From: Proteobacteria bacterium UBA6503 | GTDB lineage: Bacteria; Pseudomonadota; Alphaproteobacteria; UBA1280; UBA6503 | DNA: 64,000 nucleotides | Assembly (NCBI GenBank): GCA_002436405.1 | Contig: DJLZ01000005.1 | Span: 248,001 to 312,000, forward strand | Direction of reading: 5' to 3' | Shown here: in pieces, positions 16,934-24,685 of the stretch | How the letters are laid out: every line of letters begins with the position of its first letter | Numbering within the stretch: position 1 is the stretch's first letter | The notes under the pieces: generated by a model | The model's database searches: none | What the model was told of the DNA's origin: nothing | What the model saw: the letters and a program-made list of their open reading frames with translations, nothing else | Translations under genes and position numbers: made by a program

Positions 16934-18181
16934 ATGAATCGCAGAGTTGTTGTAACGGGTATGGGTGTTGTTTCTCCACTAGGGAACAACATGGCAGATA
17001 CATGGTCAGCAATGAAACAAGGCAAAAGCGGCATTAGCACAATTACCGCTTTTGATGCTTCTGAAGGCTACAGCTGCACAATTGCAGGCGAAGTGAAAAA
17101 CTTTGATGCCAGCGCAGTTATTACGCCAAAAGATGCAAAGCGCATGGACCGCTTTATTCAACTTGGTCTTGTTGCCACCCACGAAGCCCTTGAGCAAGCA
17201 GGCCTTGCGGGCGAAGGCGCTATTAAAGAAGAAGACAGCTACCGCTACGGTACGGCGCTAGGTTCAGGTATTGGTGGCTTCCCGCTGATTGAAGAAACCC
17301 ATAAAACGCTGATGGAAAAGGGCCCACGTCGTGTGTCGCCATTCTTTATTCCAGCTATTCTGGTAAACCTTATTTCAGGCCACGTAAGCATGCGTTACAA
17401 CACGCGCGGGCCAAACATCAGCCACGTAAGTGCTTGCGCAACTTCAGCCCATGCTTTGGGTGAAGCTGCCGAGATGATTCGCCGTGGTGCTGCCGACGTT
17501 ATGGTTGCTGGTGGCGCTGAAAGTACAGTGTGCCCACTAGCTATTGCTGGTTTTGGTGCGATGCGTGCCCTTTCAACTGGCTACAACGACTCACCTGAAA
17601 AAGCGAGCCGCCCATTTGATAAAGACCGTGATGGTTTTGTTCTGGGCGAGGGCGCAGCTACTCTTATTTTGGAAGAATACGAGCACGCTAAAGCACGTGG
17701 TGCAACTATTCTAGCTGAACTTAAAGGATACGGCCTATCAGGCGATGCCTACCACCTAAGCTCACCAGACCCTGACCACAAAGGTTCAGAGGCTGCAATG
17801 CGCATGGCACTTCAGCAAGCGGGTATTGATGCTTCAGAGGTTGGCTACGTAAACGCCCACGCAACATCAACCCCAGCGGGTGACGAGATTGAATCAAAAG
17901 CGATTGAATCAGTATTTGGCCCTAACGTTTTGGTTTCAGCGACCAAGTCAATGTCAGGCCACTTGCTAGGTGCTGCTGGCGGTTTTGAAGCTGCTATTAG
18001 TATTATGGCTATGCGTGAGGGTATCCTACCGCCAACCATTAACCTTGATAACCTGAGCGAGTCTTGCAACCTTGACTACATTGCAAACACAGCCCGCGAG
18101 GTGAAGGTTGATAACATTCTATCTAACTCGTTTGGCTTTGGTGGTACCAACGCTGCGCTTGTGTTCGGTAAAGCAGAATAG
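16934..18181 (+). CDS. fabF: 3-oxoacyl-ACP synthase II FabF
   Basis: A 415-residue ketosynthase with the Cys-His-His active site: SACATSAHALG with the nucleophilic Cys, NAHATSTPAGD and SGHLLGAAGG with the two His. It condenses acyl-ACP with malonyl-ACP. AAGGTG precedes the ATG. mltG follows after 12 nt. Confidence 0.96.
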   Translation: MNRRVVVTGMGVVSPLGNNMADTWSAMKQGKSGISTITAFDASEGYSCTIAGEVKNFDASAVITPKDAKRMDRFIQLGLVATHEALEQAGLAGEGAIKEEDSYRYGTALGSGIGGFPLIEETHKTLMEKGPRRVSPFFIPAILVNLISGHVSMRYNTRGPNISHVSACATSAHALGEAAEMIRRGAADVMVAGGAESTVCPLAIAGFGAMRALSTGYNDSPEKASRPFDKDRDGFVLGEGAATLILEEYEHAKARGATILAELKGYGLSGDAYHLSSPDPDHKGSEAAMRMALQQAGIDASEVGYVNAHATSTPAGDEIESKAIESVFGPNVLVSATKSMSGHLLGAAGGFEAAISIMAMREGILPPTINLDNLSESCNLDYIANTAREVKVDNILSNSFGFGGTNAALVFGKAE

Positions 18182-18193
18182 GGGCCACGTAAG

Positions 18194-19189
18194 ATGACAA
18201 GCCAAGGTATCATGAAATTCATTATCATTTTTATGTTGGCTGTTGCGGCCGTATGGGGTGGTTTTACTTACTGGATGCAATCACTTAAAGCTACAGGGCC
18301 ATTGCAGTTCCCTGCGGTTATTGTTATTGAACCAGGCGAAAGCACTCGCAGCATTGCTAAAGACTTGCATGACAATGGCGTGATTGAAAGCGAATTTGTT
18401 TTCCGTCTAGCGGCCCGCGCAAGCTTGGCTGACCGTATTGTAAAAGCAGGCGAATACAGCTTTGAACCGGGTGTTTCAGTACGTGGGGTTCTTAAAAAAA
18501 TTACAGGCGGTGACGTTGTTCAACGCAGTATTACAATCCCTGAAGGTTTGACCTACCAACAAGTGCGCCAAGTGCTACTTGATGAAGAAGGTATGCGTGG
18601 CCCACCACTTGAGTTTGAAGAAGGCGCACTCCTGCCTGAAACTTACGACTACCGCTGGAATGATAAACGCACCGACATCATGCGCCGTATGGCTCGTGCG
18701 ATGACTGAAACTGTGAACATCGCATGGGAAAACCGCATTGAAGGCCTACCGTTTGAATCACCACGTGATTTGCTAACGATTGCCTCAATTATTGAAAAAG
18801 AAACACGTGTTCCAGCTGAATACCCATTGGTTGCAAGTGTTTACATTAACCGCCTAAACCGCGGCATGCGCCTGCAGTCAGATCCTACAGTTATTTACGG
18901 TGCTTCAAACTACACGGGCGACATTACCTACGCCCACCTTAAAGAAGACCACCCGTACAACACTTACGTTCATAAAGGCCTACCGCCAAGCCCAATCGCA
19001 AACCCTGGCCGTGGTGCGATTATGGCTGCAGCAGCACCAGCAGATACTGATTACCTATATATGGTTGCTGATGGTTTTGGTGGGCATGTTTTCTCAAAAA
19101 CTTATGCAGAACACAAAATTCATGTGGCAGCTATGCTTGCCCGTCAGAAAGAATTGCAAAAAGAACTAAGAACCGAAGGGAACAACTAA
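18194..19189 (+). CDS. mltG: Endolytic murein transglycosylase MltG
   Basis: A 331-residue protein with one N-terminal membrane helix (about residues 8-27), a LysM-like region and the YceG catalytic domain. The catalytic Glu lies in IASIIEKE and the conserved segment GLPPSPIANPG is present. MltG cuts nascent glycan strands and sets their length at the periplasmic face of the inner membrane. The start may also be the ATG at 18212. The stop overlaps the gmk start by one base. Confidence 0.94.
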   Translation: MTSQGIMKFIIIFMLAVAAVWGGFTYWMQSLKATGPLQFPAVIVIEPGESTRSIAKDLHDNGVIESEFVFRLAARASLADRIVKAGEYSFEPGVSVRGVLKKITGGDVVQRSITIPEGLTYQQVRQVLLDEEGMRGPPLEFEEGALLPETYDYRWNDKRTDIMRRMARAMTETVNIAWENRIEGLPFESPRDLLTIASIIEKETRVPAEYPLVASVYINRLNRGMRLQSDPTVIYGASNYTGDITYAHLKEDHPYNTYVHKGLPPSPIANPGRGAIMAAAAPADTDYLYMVADGFGGHVFSKTYAEHKIHVAAMLARQKELQKELRTEGNN

Positions 19190-19863
19190 TGGAAAAGAGA
19201 GACCTACACCAACGCGGTATGATGCTTGTAATTTCAGGCCCATCTGGCTGCGGTAAAGATACAGTTGCTGACCTTCTTGGCAAAGATGAGCCTTTTATTG
19301 AGCGCACAATTACCACAACAAGCCGCTCGATGCGCCCAGGCGAGCAAGACGGTGTGGACTACAACTACGTGACCCGTGAAGAGTTTGAAGACCAAATCAC
19401 TGAAGGTCACTTCCTTGAGTACAACGAATTTGTGGGTAACTACTACGGTGTACCTCGTGGCCCAGTTGAAAAGAAATTGTCTGAAGGTAAAGATGTTATC
19501 TTCGTTATCGACTGGAACGGCGCACGTAAACTGCGTATGGCGATGCCAGAAGATGTTGTAAGTGTATTCCTTCTACCGCCATCACTTGATGATCTGCGTG
19601 AGCGTTTGGTTTCTCGTGGTCGTGATGCGCAAGACGATATCGAAAACCGTATTAAACAAGGCAAGATTGATATTACCCACTACGACGAGTATGACTTTGT
19701 TGTTGTGAACGACGATCTTGATAGTGTGCTGCGTCGCTTTAAGCGTATTCTGCGTGCTGAGCGTCTTAAGCGCTACCGCCAGCCTTGGCTGAAAGACCTT
19801 GTGCAAGATATTCTGAAAGGCCATAAGCCTTCGCCAGAAATTATGAAGGCCGCCTCAGAGTAG
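19189..19863 (+). CDS. gmk: Guanylate kinase
   Basis: A 224-residue enzyme that phosphorylates GMP to GDP. It has the GMP-binding segment TTTSRSMRPGEQDGVDYNYV and GNYYGVP. The P-loop reads GPSGCGKDT, with Asp where most guanylate kinases have Ser or Thr; the same GKD pattern occurs in the related PhnN kinases, but the GMP-site residues and the mltG-gmk position favour Gmk. The C-terminal 35 residues are basic and longer than usual. Confidence 0.9.
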   Translation: MEKRDLHQRGMMLVISGPSGCGKDTVADLLGKDEPFIERTITTTSRSMRPGEQDGVDYNYVTREEFEDQITEGHFLEYNEFVGNYYGVPRGPVEKKLSEGKDVIFVIDWNGARKLRMAMPEDVVSVFLLPPSLDDLRERLVSRGRDAQDDIENRIKQGKIDITHYDEYDFVVVNDDLDSVLRRFKRILRAERLKRYRQPWLKDLVQDILKGHKPSPEIMKAASE

Positions 19864-19885
19864 TTTTTATAATAATCGCATTAAA

Positions 19886-19914
19886 AAACGCCCCAGCAAA
19901 ACTGGGGCGTTTGT
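19886..19914. terminator. Terminator between gmk and the EEP gene
   Basis: Stem AAACGCCCCAG / CTGGGGCGTTT with loop CAAAA. The T-run is best on the minus strand (end of the EEP gene); on the plus strand only three T follow, then GTCGTT. Confidence 0.75.
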
Positions 19915-19929
19915 CGTTAAAAAGGACCG

Positions 19930-20868
19930 TTAAAAGCTAAAGCTTACCTGATAACCATAATGGTCAGTGTCAGGCGCGCGCAAAGCACTGGCTTTATGCA
20001 CAGTTGCCTTTTGGGGCAACAGCACAAAGTCAAACGGTGCTACGGGCAGCAGCTTAAGGCGTACGCCCAAAAGGCGGAACTCAGCCGGCAAGGTTGCTTT
20101 GGGCAACGATGCGAGCTTCAAACCTTGAGCTTTGCTCACTTTGCGCACATGAACATCCCACGGCACGTTGTTAAAGTCGCCGCCAACCACAATGGGGTAG
20201 GGCGTCTTCACATCGCAAATCAGGTCCGTAATCGCATTGCGCTTATCGGTCCGTTGCGGCGTAAACGGCGCATGAGGGTGCAAGTGAACAAAATGGAAGG
20301 TACCATTCGGGTGGTAAACCTCGTAGTGCACCATGCGCCCATTGGCATCAGTCTTCACGTGCTTTAGCGGCACTTTTGACAATATAGCCATGCTATAACC
20401 CAACACACTGTCGGTAATGCGAACCACATATTGGTGCGGGTACATACTTTTCAGCTGTGCAAAGGCCTTGCGCATTTTGTTGTTCACTTCACAAAGGGCG
20501 AGAACATCGGCCTTTTGCTTTTTCAGAAAATTCACCTGTGCGGTCACGTCTTTATTGTAGGTATAGACGTTCAGCAACAGCATATTGATGTTTGGCTTGT
20601 TGTTGGGGTTTCCTTTGGGCTTTTCAGCATTCACGAAAACCTTAAAAGCAGGCCAATGTTTTGCCAAGGGGGCAAGTTTACGGCGCCATTTGGGCTGATG
20701 GATACCAGCTTTATAGAGGCACATAAACAAAATACCACGCCACGGCGTCATAAGGGCGATTGCGGTGAACAGCAGTAGCCAATAGGGCGAACCTGGCAGC
20801 GAGAGCACAAGGCCCAGCAACCAGATAACTGCGCAAACCAACGACACACCCAAGCGGATGTAGTGCAT
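19930..20868 (-). CDS. Endonuclease/exonuclease/phosphatase family membrane protein
   Basis: A 312-residue protein. The first about 60 residues form two or three membrane helices; the rest is an EEP (DNase I-like) domain with the metal-binding Glu in ALCEVN, HLHPHAP, the GGDFNN motif and the terminal DTDHYGY. This matches the YafD-like group of membrane-bound EEP proteins, whose substrate is unknown (nucleic acid or phospholipid headgroup have been proposed for relatives). It stands alone on the minus strand with its own terminator. Confidence 0.8.
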   Translation of the reverse strand: MHYIRLGVSLVCAVIWLLGLVLSLPGSPYWLLLFTAIALMTPWRGILFMCLYKAGIHQPKWRRKLAPLAKHWPAFKVFVNAEKPKGNPNNKPNINMLLLNVYTYNKDVTAQVNFLKKQKADVLALCEVNNKMRKAFAQLKSMYPHQYVVRITDSVLGYSMAILSKVPLKHVKTDANGRMVHYEVYHPNGTFHFVHLHPHAPFTPQRTDKRNAITDLICDVKTPYPIVVGGDFNNVPWDVHVRKVSKAQGLKLASLPKATLPAEFRLLGVRLKLLPVAPFDFVLLPQKATVHKASALRAPDTDHYGYQVSFSF

Positions 20869-21053
20869 AGTTTCACCTTAGGTTAGAGGGAAAGAAAGAA
20901 AAGGATATAAGATAGTTGCTTTAAGCCTGAGGATACCTGAATCCATGTTAAAGCCCAAGCCTAATCCCGAACATAAATAAAAAATCTTTTAGAATCACGA
21001 GCTTGTAAATACAAAGAAAATTAAAAAAAATGCAAAAAAATCAATTTTTTCCT

Positions 21054-21081
21054 TTGAAGTAGCGTAAAAACTACCTATCTT
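21054..21081 (+). promoter_or_regulatory. Possible promoter of gene B
   Basis: TTGAAG-N16-TATCTT, about 80 nt before gene B. The whole interval 20869-21159 is very A/T-rich and holds no gene; this is the best promoter-like pair I see in it. Confidence 0.35.
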
Positions 21082-21110
21082 TAAAAGTACGAGAAATCTT
21101 TTCCGTAACA

Positions 21111-21152
21111 TCTTACTTTCTTTTTCCCTTTTCTTTTTTTTCCTCCAAGGAG
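21111..21152 (+). promoter_or_regulatory. Pyrimidine leader and Shine-Dalgarno site of gene B
   Basis: A run of 36 nt with only one purine (21111-21146) leads into AAGGAG (21147-21152), 7 nt from the ATG at 21160. It is the cleanest of the four such leaders in the window. Confidence 0.7.
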
Positions 21153-21159
21153 AATACCT

Positions 21160-22266
21160 ATGTTTACTGATAACCTCCCGCAGCCGACGACGCTGGAAGA
21201 GGCCGAGAAGGCATTCACCGATGCGGTGAACGCTTACCACATCACCATTCCCGATGATTCGCATGGTGGCCGTGGCTTCGCTCTTCCCTCGATCATGTTC
21301 AAGCACCGCATCCTGTACCTGCACGGTCCTGTTACCCAGGAAGCCGTTCAGGCGCTCTGCATGCAGCTGCACTACCTGTGCAGTGAACCGGTGCTCAAGC
21401 AGCCGAACCGTTCGCGTCGCATCACGCTGTACGTGAACAGCCCTGGTGGTCTGGTGGGTGAGGGTCTGACCCTTTTCTACTACCTCCGTCAGGCGGAAGA
21501 AATCACCCGTGAACCGGTCGCCACCGTCATCCAGACGATGGGCGCCTCCATGGGTTCGTTCCTCCCGCAGGCGGCTACGCCTGGTTACCGGCTGATGATG
21601 CCGTATTCGCAGATGATGATTCACTCGCTCTCGTACGGTGTACAGGGCAAGCGTGAAGATCACACTCGTAGTGTGGGCCAGACCCGCAATATGATGGCTG
21701 CGATGTACGAAGTCTACGTCGACAAGATGGCTGAAGCGCGCGTGCTCTTCGGCGGCAAGGAAGACACCCCGGAACTCCGTGGTGAAATCCTTCGCTGGCT
21801 GTTCGAGCAGATGGAAGACGACGATGTTTTCATGTCGCCTCTCCAGACGCTCGATGCCGATCTGACCGACTTCGTCGTGCACTCCGAGGCCGAGCAGTTC
21901 GAGTACTACAAGGCACTCGACTGGTACCACGGTCTGTACAAGGAAGGCCCGAATCCGGAAGAACCCGGCAAGACGACCCTGATTCGTGCGGAAGCCGATC
22001 AGCAGTCTGGCCGTGTGACGCCGTTCGAGCTCAGCGATGCTGAGAAGGCCCGTGCCCTCGCCGAGATCAAGCGCTTGCGCAAGATCAACCGTGAGAAGAC
22101 GGTCGCTTTCGAAGGTCGCCGTGCACCGATCGAAGCTGCTCTGGCTGCTCTCGATACGGTTCGTATCCAGGAAGGCACCGGCACCCGTAAGGGTAACGGT
22201 CCGGCCTATGATACGGCTATCGAAGCGTTCGAAGCCGCTCTGAAGGGTTCGTCCAAGAAGAGCTAA
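21160..22266 (+). CDS. Gene B, ClpP-like serine protease with C-terminal extension
   Basis: A 368-residue protein whose residues about 45-240 fit the ClpP fold: YVNSPGG (91-97), GASMGS with the nucleophile Ser130, and MIHS with His155, at the 25-residue spacing found in E. coli ClpP. MEDDDVFMS (219-226) aligns with the segment carrying the catalytic Asp. An insertion before it makes the His-Asp spacing longer than in ClpP. About 130 extra C-terminal residues, charged and helical, have no ClpP counterpart. Codon use (CTC, CTG, GTC, TCG, ATC) is unlike the native genes. No Clp ATPase is nearby; gene C, with a similar leader, follows after 249 nt. Protease activity is likely but the partner is unknown. 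Confidence 0.85.
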   Translation: MFTDNLPQPTTLEEAEKAFTDAVNAYHITIPDDSHGGRGFALPSIMFKHRILYLHGPVTQEAVQALCMQLHYLCSEPVLKQPNRSRRITLYVNSPGGLVGEGLTLFYYLRQAEEITREPVATVIQTMGASMGSFLPQAATPGYRLMMPYSQMMIHSLSYGVQGKREDHTRSVGQTRNMMAAMYEVYVDKMAEARVLFGGKEDTPELRGEILRWLFEQMEDDDVFMSPLQTLDADLTDFVVHSEAEQFEYYKALDWYHGLYKEGPNPEEPGKTTLIRAEADQQSGRVTPFELSDAEKARALAEIKRLRKINREKTVAFEGRRAPIEAALAALDTVRIQEGTGTRKGNGPAYDTAIEAFEAALKGSSKKS

Positions 22267-22277
22267 TAGCGAAAACG

Positions 22278-22310
22278 GAAAGCCGCCCCATTAGGGGCGG
22301 CTTTCTTTTT
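22278..22310 (+). terminator. Terminator of gene B
   Basis: Perfect stem GAAAGCCGCCCC / GGGGCGGCTTTC with loop ATTA followed by five T. Confidence 0.92.
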
Positions 22311-22418
22311 GCCTAAATAGGGGGGATTTAAAGGGCTTAACCTAGTGCGGCATATGCATGGATTTTCGGAATAAATATCGAATTTAATTAAAGTTTTAGC
22401 CCAAAAAGGCTTGGTCAA

Positions 22419-22447
22419 TTGGCTTGATTTGGGGTAATGTGTATACC
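22419..22447 (+). promoter_or_regulatory. Promoter of gene C
   Basis: TTGGCT-N17-TATACC, about 70 nt before gene C and downstream of the gene B terminator, so C has its own transcript start. Confidence 0.5.
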
Positions 22448-22458
22448 AATTGTGTAGA

Positions 22459-22509
22459 TTTTCTTCTTTTTCTTTTTTTCTTTCCTCTTTTTACTTACAT
22501 GCCTAGGAG
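22459..22509 (+). promoter_or_regulatory. Pyrimidine leader and Shine-Dalgarno site of gene C
   Basis: A C/T-rich stretch (22459-22498, only a few A) is followed by AGGAG (22505-22509), 6 nt from the ATG at 22516. Same layout as genes A, B and D. Confidence 0.65.
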
Positions 22510-22515
22510 TTTCTT

Positions 22516-24306
22516 ATGGCAAATCCCAATCAAGAGGCACTGAACCAGGTGCGTGCGCTTTTGCGTGCGTATGTTCGGTTTGGCGCCAGTATCATGGTCG
22601 ACACCGAAGGTGTCGTTCCTGCTGAACTGTACCTTGTGTTGCAGCAGGTCCTGGGTATCGAACCCGGCCAGCCGCTTCCCAAGGAAATCATGGACGTGCT
22701 TCATGCACACGCCAAGTCGCTTGCTCAAGTTGAGTCAAGCCTTTCCGAAATGGAACGCAAAGAGCTTGAAGCTTTCTGGAACCGCCTGAAGGCGGCCAAA
22801 AACCAGAAGCAGCTCGAAGCCGCCGAAGATACGAAAGCCGATATGAGCCCCAATGCTCAGAAGGCTGTCGATCTGCAGCGTCGTCTGCGCCAGAGCATTG
22901 CAACGCAATTGCTTGATGCGTGGAAGGCGAAGAATGATCCTGAAGAGTCCGAAGAGGACCAGCAGGACGAAGGCGGTGATGACGATCAGCACTCCGATGC
23001 TCAGGACATGGACGAACCCTCTGAAGACGAAGCCGACGGCCAAGATGGCGAAGGCGACGACGAAGGGGACGACAAGTCTGACGGCTCCGGCGGCGGCGAA
23101 GGTGATGACGATGGCGAAAGCGATGGTCAGGGCCAGGACGGCGACGGTGAAGGTGAACCTGGCGAAGGTCAGGGGCAACCCGGAGATGGCAAAGGCCAGC
23201 CCAGCGATGGGAAGGGTCAGCCTGGTGATGGCAAAGGCGAACCTGGCGAAGGCCAAGGTGAAGCCGGCAAGGGTGAAGGTCAGGGGCAGCCCTCCGATGG
23301 TGAATACCAGGAGAGCAACGCTGCCGAAGACAAACAGCCCGGCCATGACGAATGGATGGAACAGCTCCAGAAGGAGCTGGAAGAGCAGGCGCAAGCCGAA
23401 GCTGAAGCCGAGGCTGAAGCCGAAGGTGAAGGCGACGGTGACGGCGAAGGCGATGGTGAAGGCGATGGTAAGGGTGAAACCGATACCACCGACCCCAACC
23501 GTAGCAAGGATGTTGAAGGTGTCTTTGACCTTTCGAACCTTGTGCCCGACCCGGCAGACGTCAACGCTGCAAAGCAGGCTCTGTCTCGGATGATTGCAAA
23601 GGGTCTCGATAACCCCACGCAGCTTCCGCGCTGGAAACTTGGCGAGTTCGTCAAGCGCCAGACCACGCTTCGTAACCTGAAGGGTGCAAAAAAGCCTACG
23701 CTGGAACGGAAAGCGGTGATGTTCATCATCGATAACTCGCCCAGTATGGCTCACTTGCAGGCTCAGTCGCGCGCCCTTGCGGCCGCACTGTCCGCCACCG
23801 GTGGTCCCGCAGGGGCCGACGTTGTGGTTGCCCTCAGCTTTAACGGTCACTACAGCGACTCCAAGCCCCTGACTGAGAAAAATCAGGATGGTGCGTGGTT
23901 CCTTAACGGGAAGCTGATGGGGCAGTTGCCGAAGCCCAGTAAGTCCAGCGGTGTTGATGAAAAACACCATGGTAACTGCTGGAAGTGGTTCATCCAAAAA
24001 GTCTTGCCCAAGTACAAGGTGAATGTCCATCTGATCGGCATTTACGGCGACTACGACGGGACCAAGGAATGGTGCTACATCTCGAACGAGATGAAAGGCA
24101 TTCAGACCCTCTGGTTTAACCCGGAAAACAAGGAGCTGGAAGGCGTTCTCGAACGCAAAAACCCCAACTTCTCTGAACGTTTGGGTTCCAGCTACGGTTA
24201 CGTCAAAGGTGACCGTCGCTTTGAGCTTTTCCGAGGCACGTTCTTCACGCAAGTGGATACTGTCCAGGATATTGCCCAGGCCCTTCGTAAGGTCGCAGGC
24301 GTATAA
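22516..24306 (+). CDS. Gene C, CobT-like VWA-domain protein
   Basis: A 596-residue protein in three parts: a helical N-terminal domain (1-140), a long acidic, Gly-rich linker (141-330) and a C-terminal von Willebrand A domain (about 398-596) with the metal-site motif DNSPS at 406-410. This is the layout of CobT, the VWA subunit of cobaltochelatase, which works with the AAA+ protein CobS; CobT-like proteins of unknown function also occur in phages and plasmids. No CobS, CobN or other cobalamin gene is in the window, so a cobalamin role is doubtful. Part of the linker is made of short repeats of the type GQPGDGK. Codon use, leader and terminator match genes A, B and D. Confidence 0.82.
   Translation: MANPNQEALNQVRALLRAYVRFGASIMVDTEGVVPAELYLVLQQVLGIEPGQPLPKEIMDVLHAHAKSLAQVESSLSEMERKELEAFWNRLKAAKNQKQLEAAEDTKADMSPNAQKAVDLQRRLRQSIATQLLDAWKAKNDPEESEEDQQDEGGDDDQHSDAQDMDEPSEDEADGQDGEGDDEGDDKSDGSGGGEGDDDGESDGQGQDGDGEGEPGEGQGQPGDGKGQPSDGKGQPGDGKGEPGEGQGEAGKGEGQGQPSDGEYQESNAAEDKQPGHDEWMEQLQKELEEQAQAEAEAEAEAEGEGDGDGEGDGEGDGKGETDTTDPNRSKDVEGVFDLSNLVPDPADVNAAKQALSRMIAKGLDNPTQLPRWKLGEFVKRQTTLRNLKGAKKPTLERKAVMFIIDNSPSMAHLQAQSRALAAALSATGGPAGADVVVALSFNGHYSDSKPLTEKNQDGAWFLNGKLMGQLPKPSKSSGVDEKHHGNCWKWFIQKVLPKYKVNVHLIGIYGDYDGTKEWCYISNEMKGIQTLWFNPENKELEGVLERKNPNFSERLGSSYGYVKGDRRFELFRGTFFTQVDTVQDIAQALRKVAGV
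23140..23310 (+). repeat. Imperfect tandem repeats inside gene C
   Basis: Degenerate short units encode G-x-G-(Q/E)-P-(G/S)-(D/E)-G repeats between about residues 209 and 262 of gene C. They give a flexible, collagen-like acidic linker and could vary in number between strains. Confidence 0.75.
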
Positions 24307-24319
24307 ACCATTAACGACT

Positions 24320-24348
24320 AAGGCCCCCAGCAATGGGGGCCTTTTTTT
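24320..24348 (+). terminator. Terminator of gene C
   Basis: Stem AAGGCCCCC / GGGGGCCTT with loop AGCAAT followed by a run of T. Confidence 0.92.
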
Positions 24349-24421
24349 GTGCTTAAACCTTGGGAAGTCTAAAATTTAGGCAGTTTAGATAAATAAAATG
24401 ATAAAAACCTCATTTTTGCTA

Positions 24422-24450
24422 TTGCAATGCGGTGCGGTTTTGGCTAAAAA
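24422..24450 (+). promoter_or_regulatory. Promoter of tRNA-Gly
   Basis: TTGCAA-N17-TAAAAA ending 11 nt before the tRNA. Confidence 0.55.
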
Positions 24451-24461
24451 TACATCTCGTT

Positions 24462-24537
24462 GCGGGTGTAGCTCAGTTGGTAGAGCGCAACCTTGCCATG
24501 GTTGAGGTCGAGAGTTCGAGTCTCTTCACCCGCTCCA
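24462..24537 (+). tRNA. tRNA-Gly (anticodon GCC)
   Basis: Complete cloverleaf: 7-bp acceptor stem GCGGGTG / CACCCGC, D-loop TAGCTCAGTTGGTAGAGC, anticodon loop TTGCCAT giving GCC, T-arm with GTTCGAGTC, discriminator T and an encoded CCA end. Confidence 0.97.
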
Positions 24538-24540
24538 AAT

Positions 24541-24575
24541 AAAAGCCCTTTGCTTAGCAGAGGGCTTTTATTTTT
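24541..24575 (+). terminator. Terminator of tRNA-Gly
   Basis: Stem AAAAGCCCT / AGGGCTTTT starting 4 nt after the tRNA end, then a T-run. Confidence 0.88.
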
Positions 24576-24685
24576 GCCGAATGTCTTAATATTCCTTCAA
24601 ACTGCCCAGTTAAAGTACACCTCGGCTTGTGCCACCCCCTATAAAGAACTAAGATATTTGCAAAAGAACAAAGGCAATAGCTCAT

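Noticed and set aside
20995..21930. Long open frame opposite gene B
   Set aside because: It mirrors gene B, has no ribosome-binding site or recognisable motif, and ClpP motifs on the plus strand explain the region.
23140..23310. Repeats resembling a CRISPR or satellite array
   Set aside because: Units are short, degenerate and in frame with the CobT-like protein; there are no spacers.
22735..24333. 532-codon open frame opposite gene C
   Set aside because: The low-complexity Gly/Asp coding repeats of gene C leave the antisense frame open; its translation is a hydrophobic artefact.
20869..24537. Integrative element between the EEP gene and tRNA-Gly
   Set aside because: The tRNA is intact and I found no second copy of its 3' end, no integrase and no direct repeats at the borders, so an integrated element is not supported.
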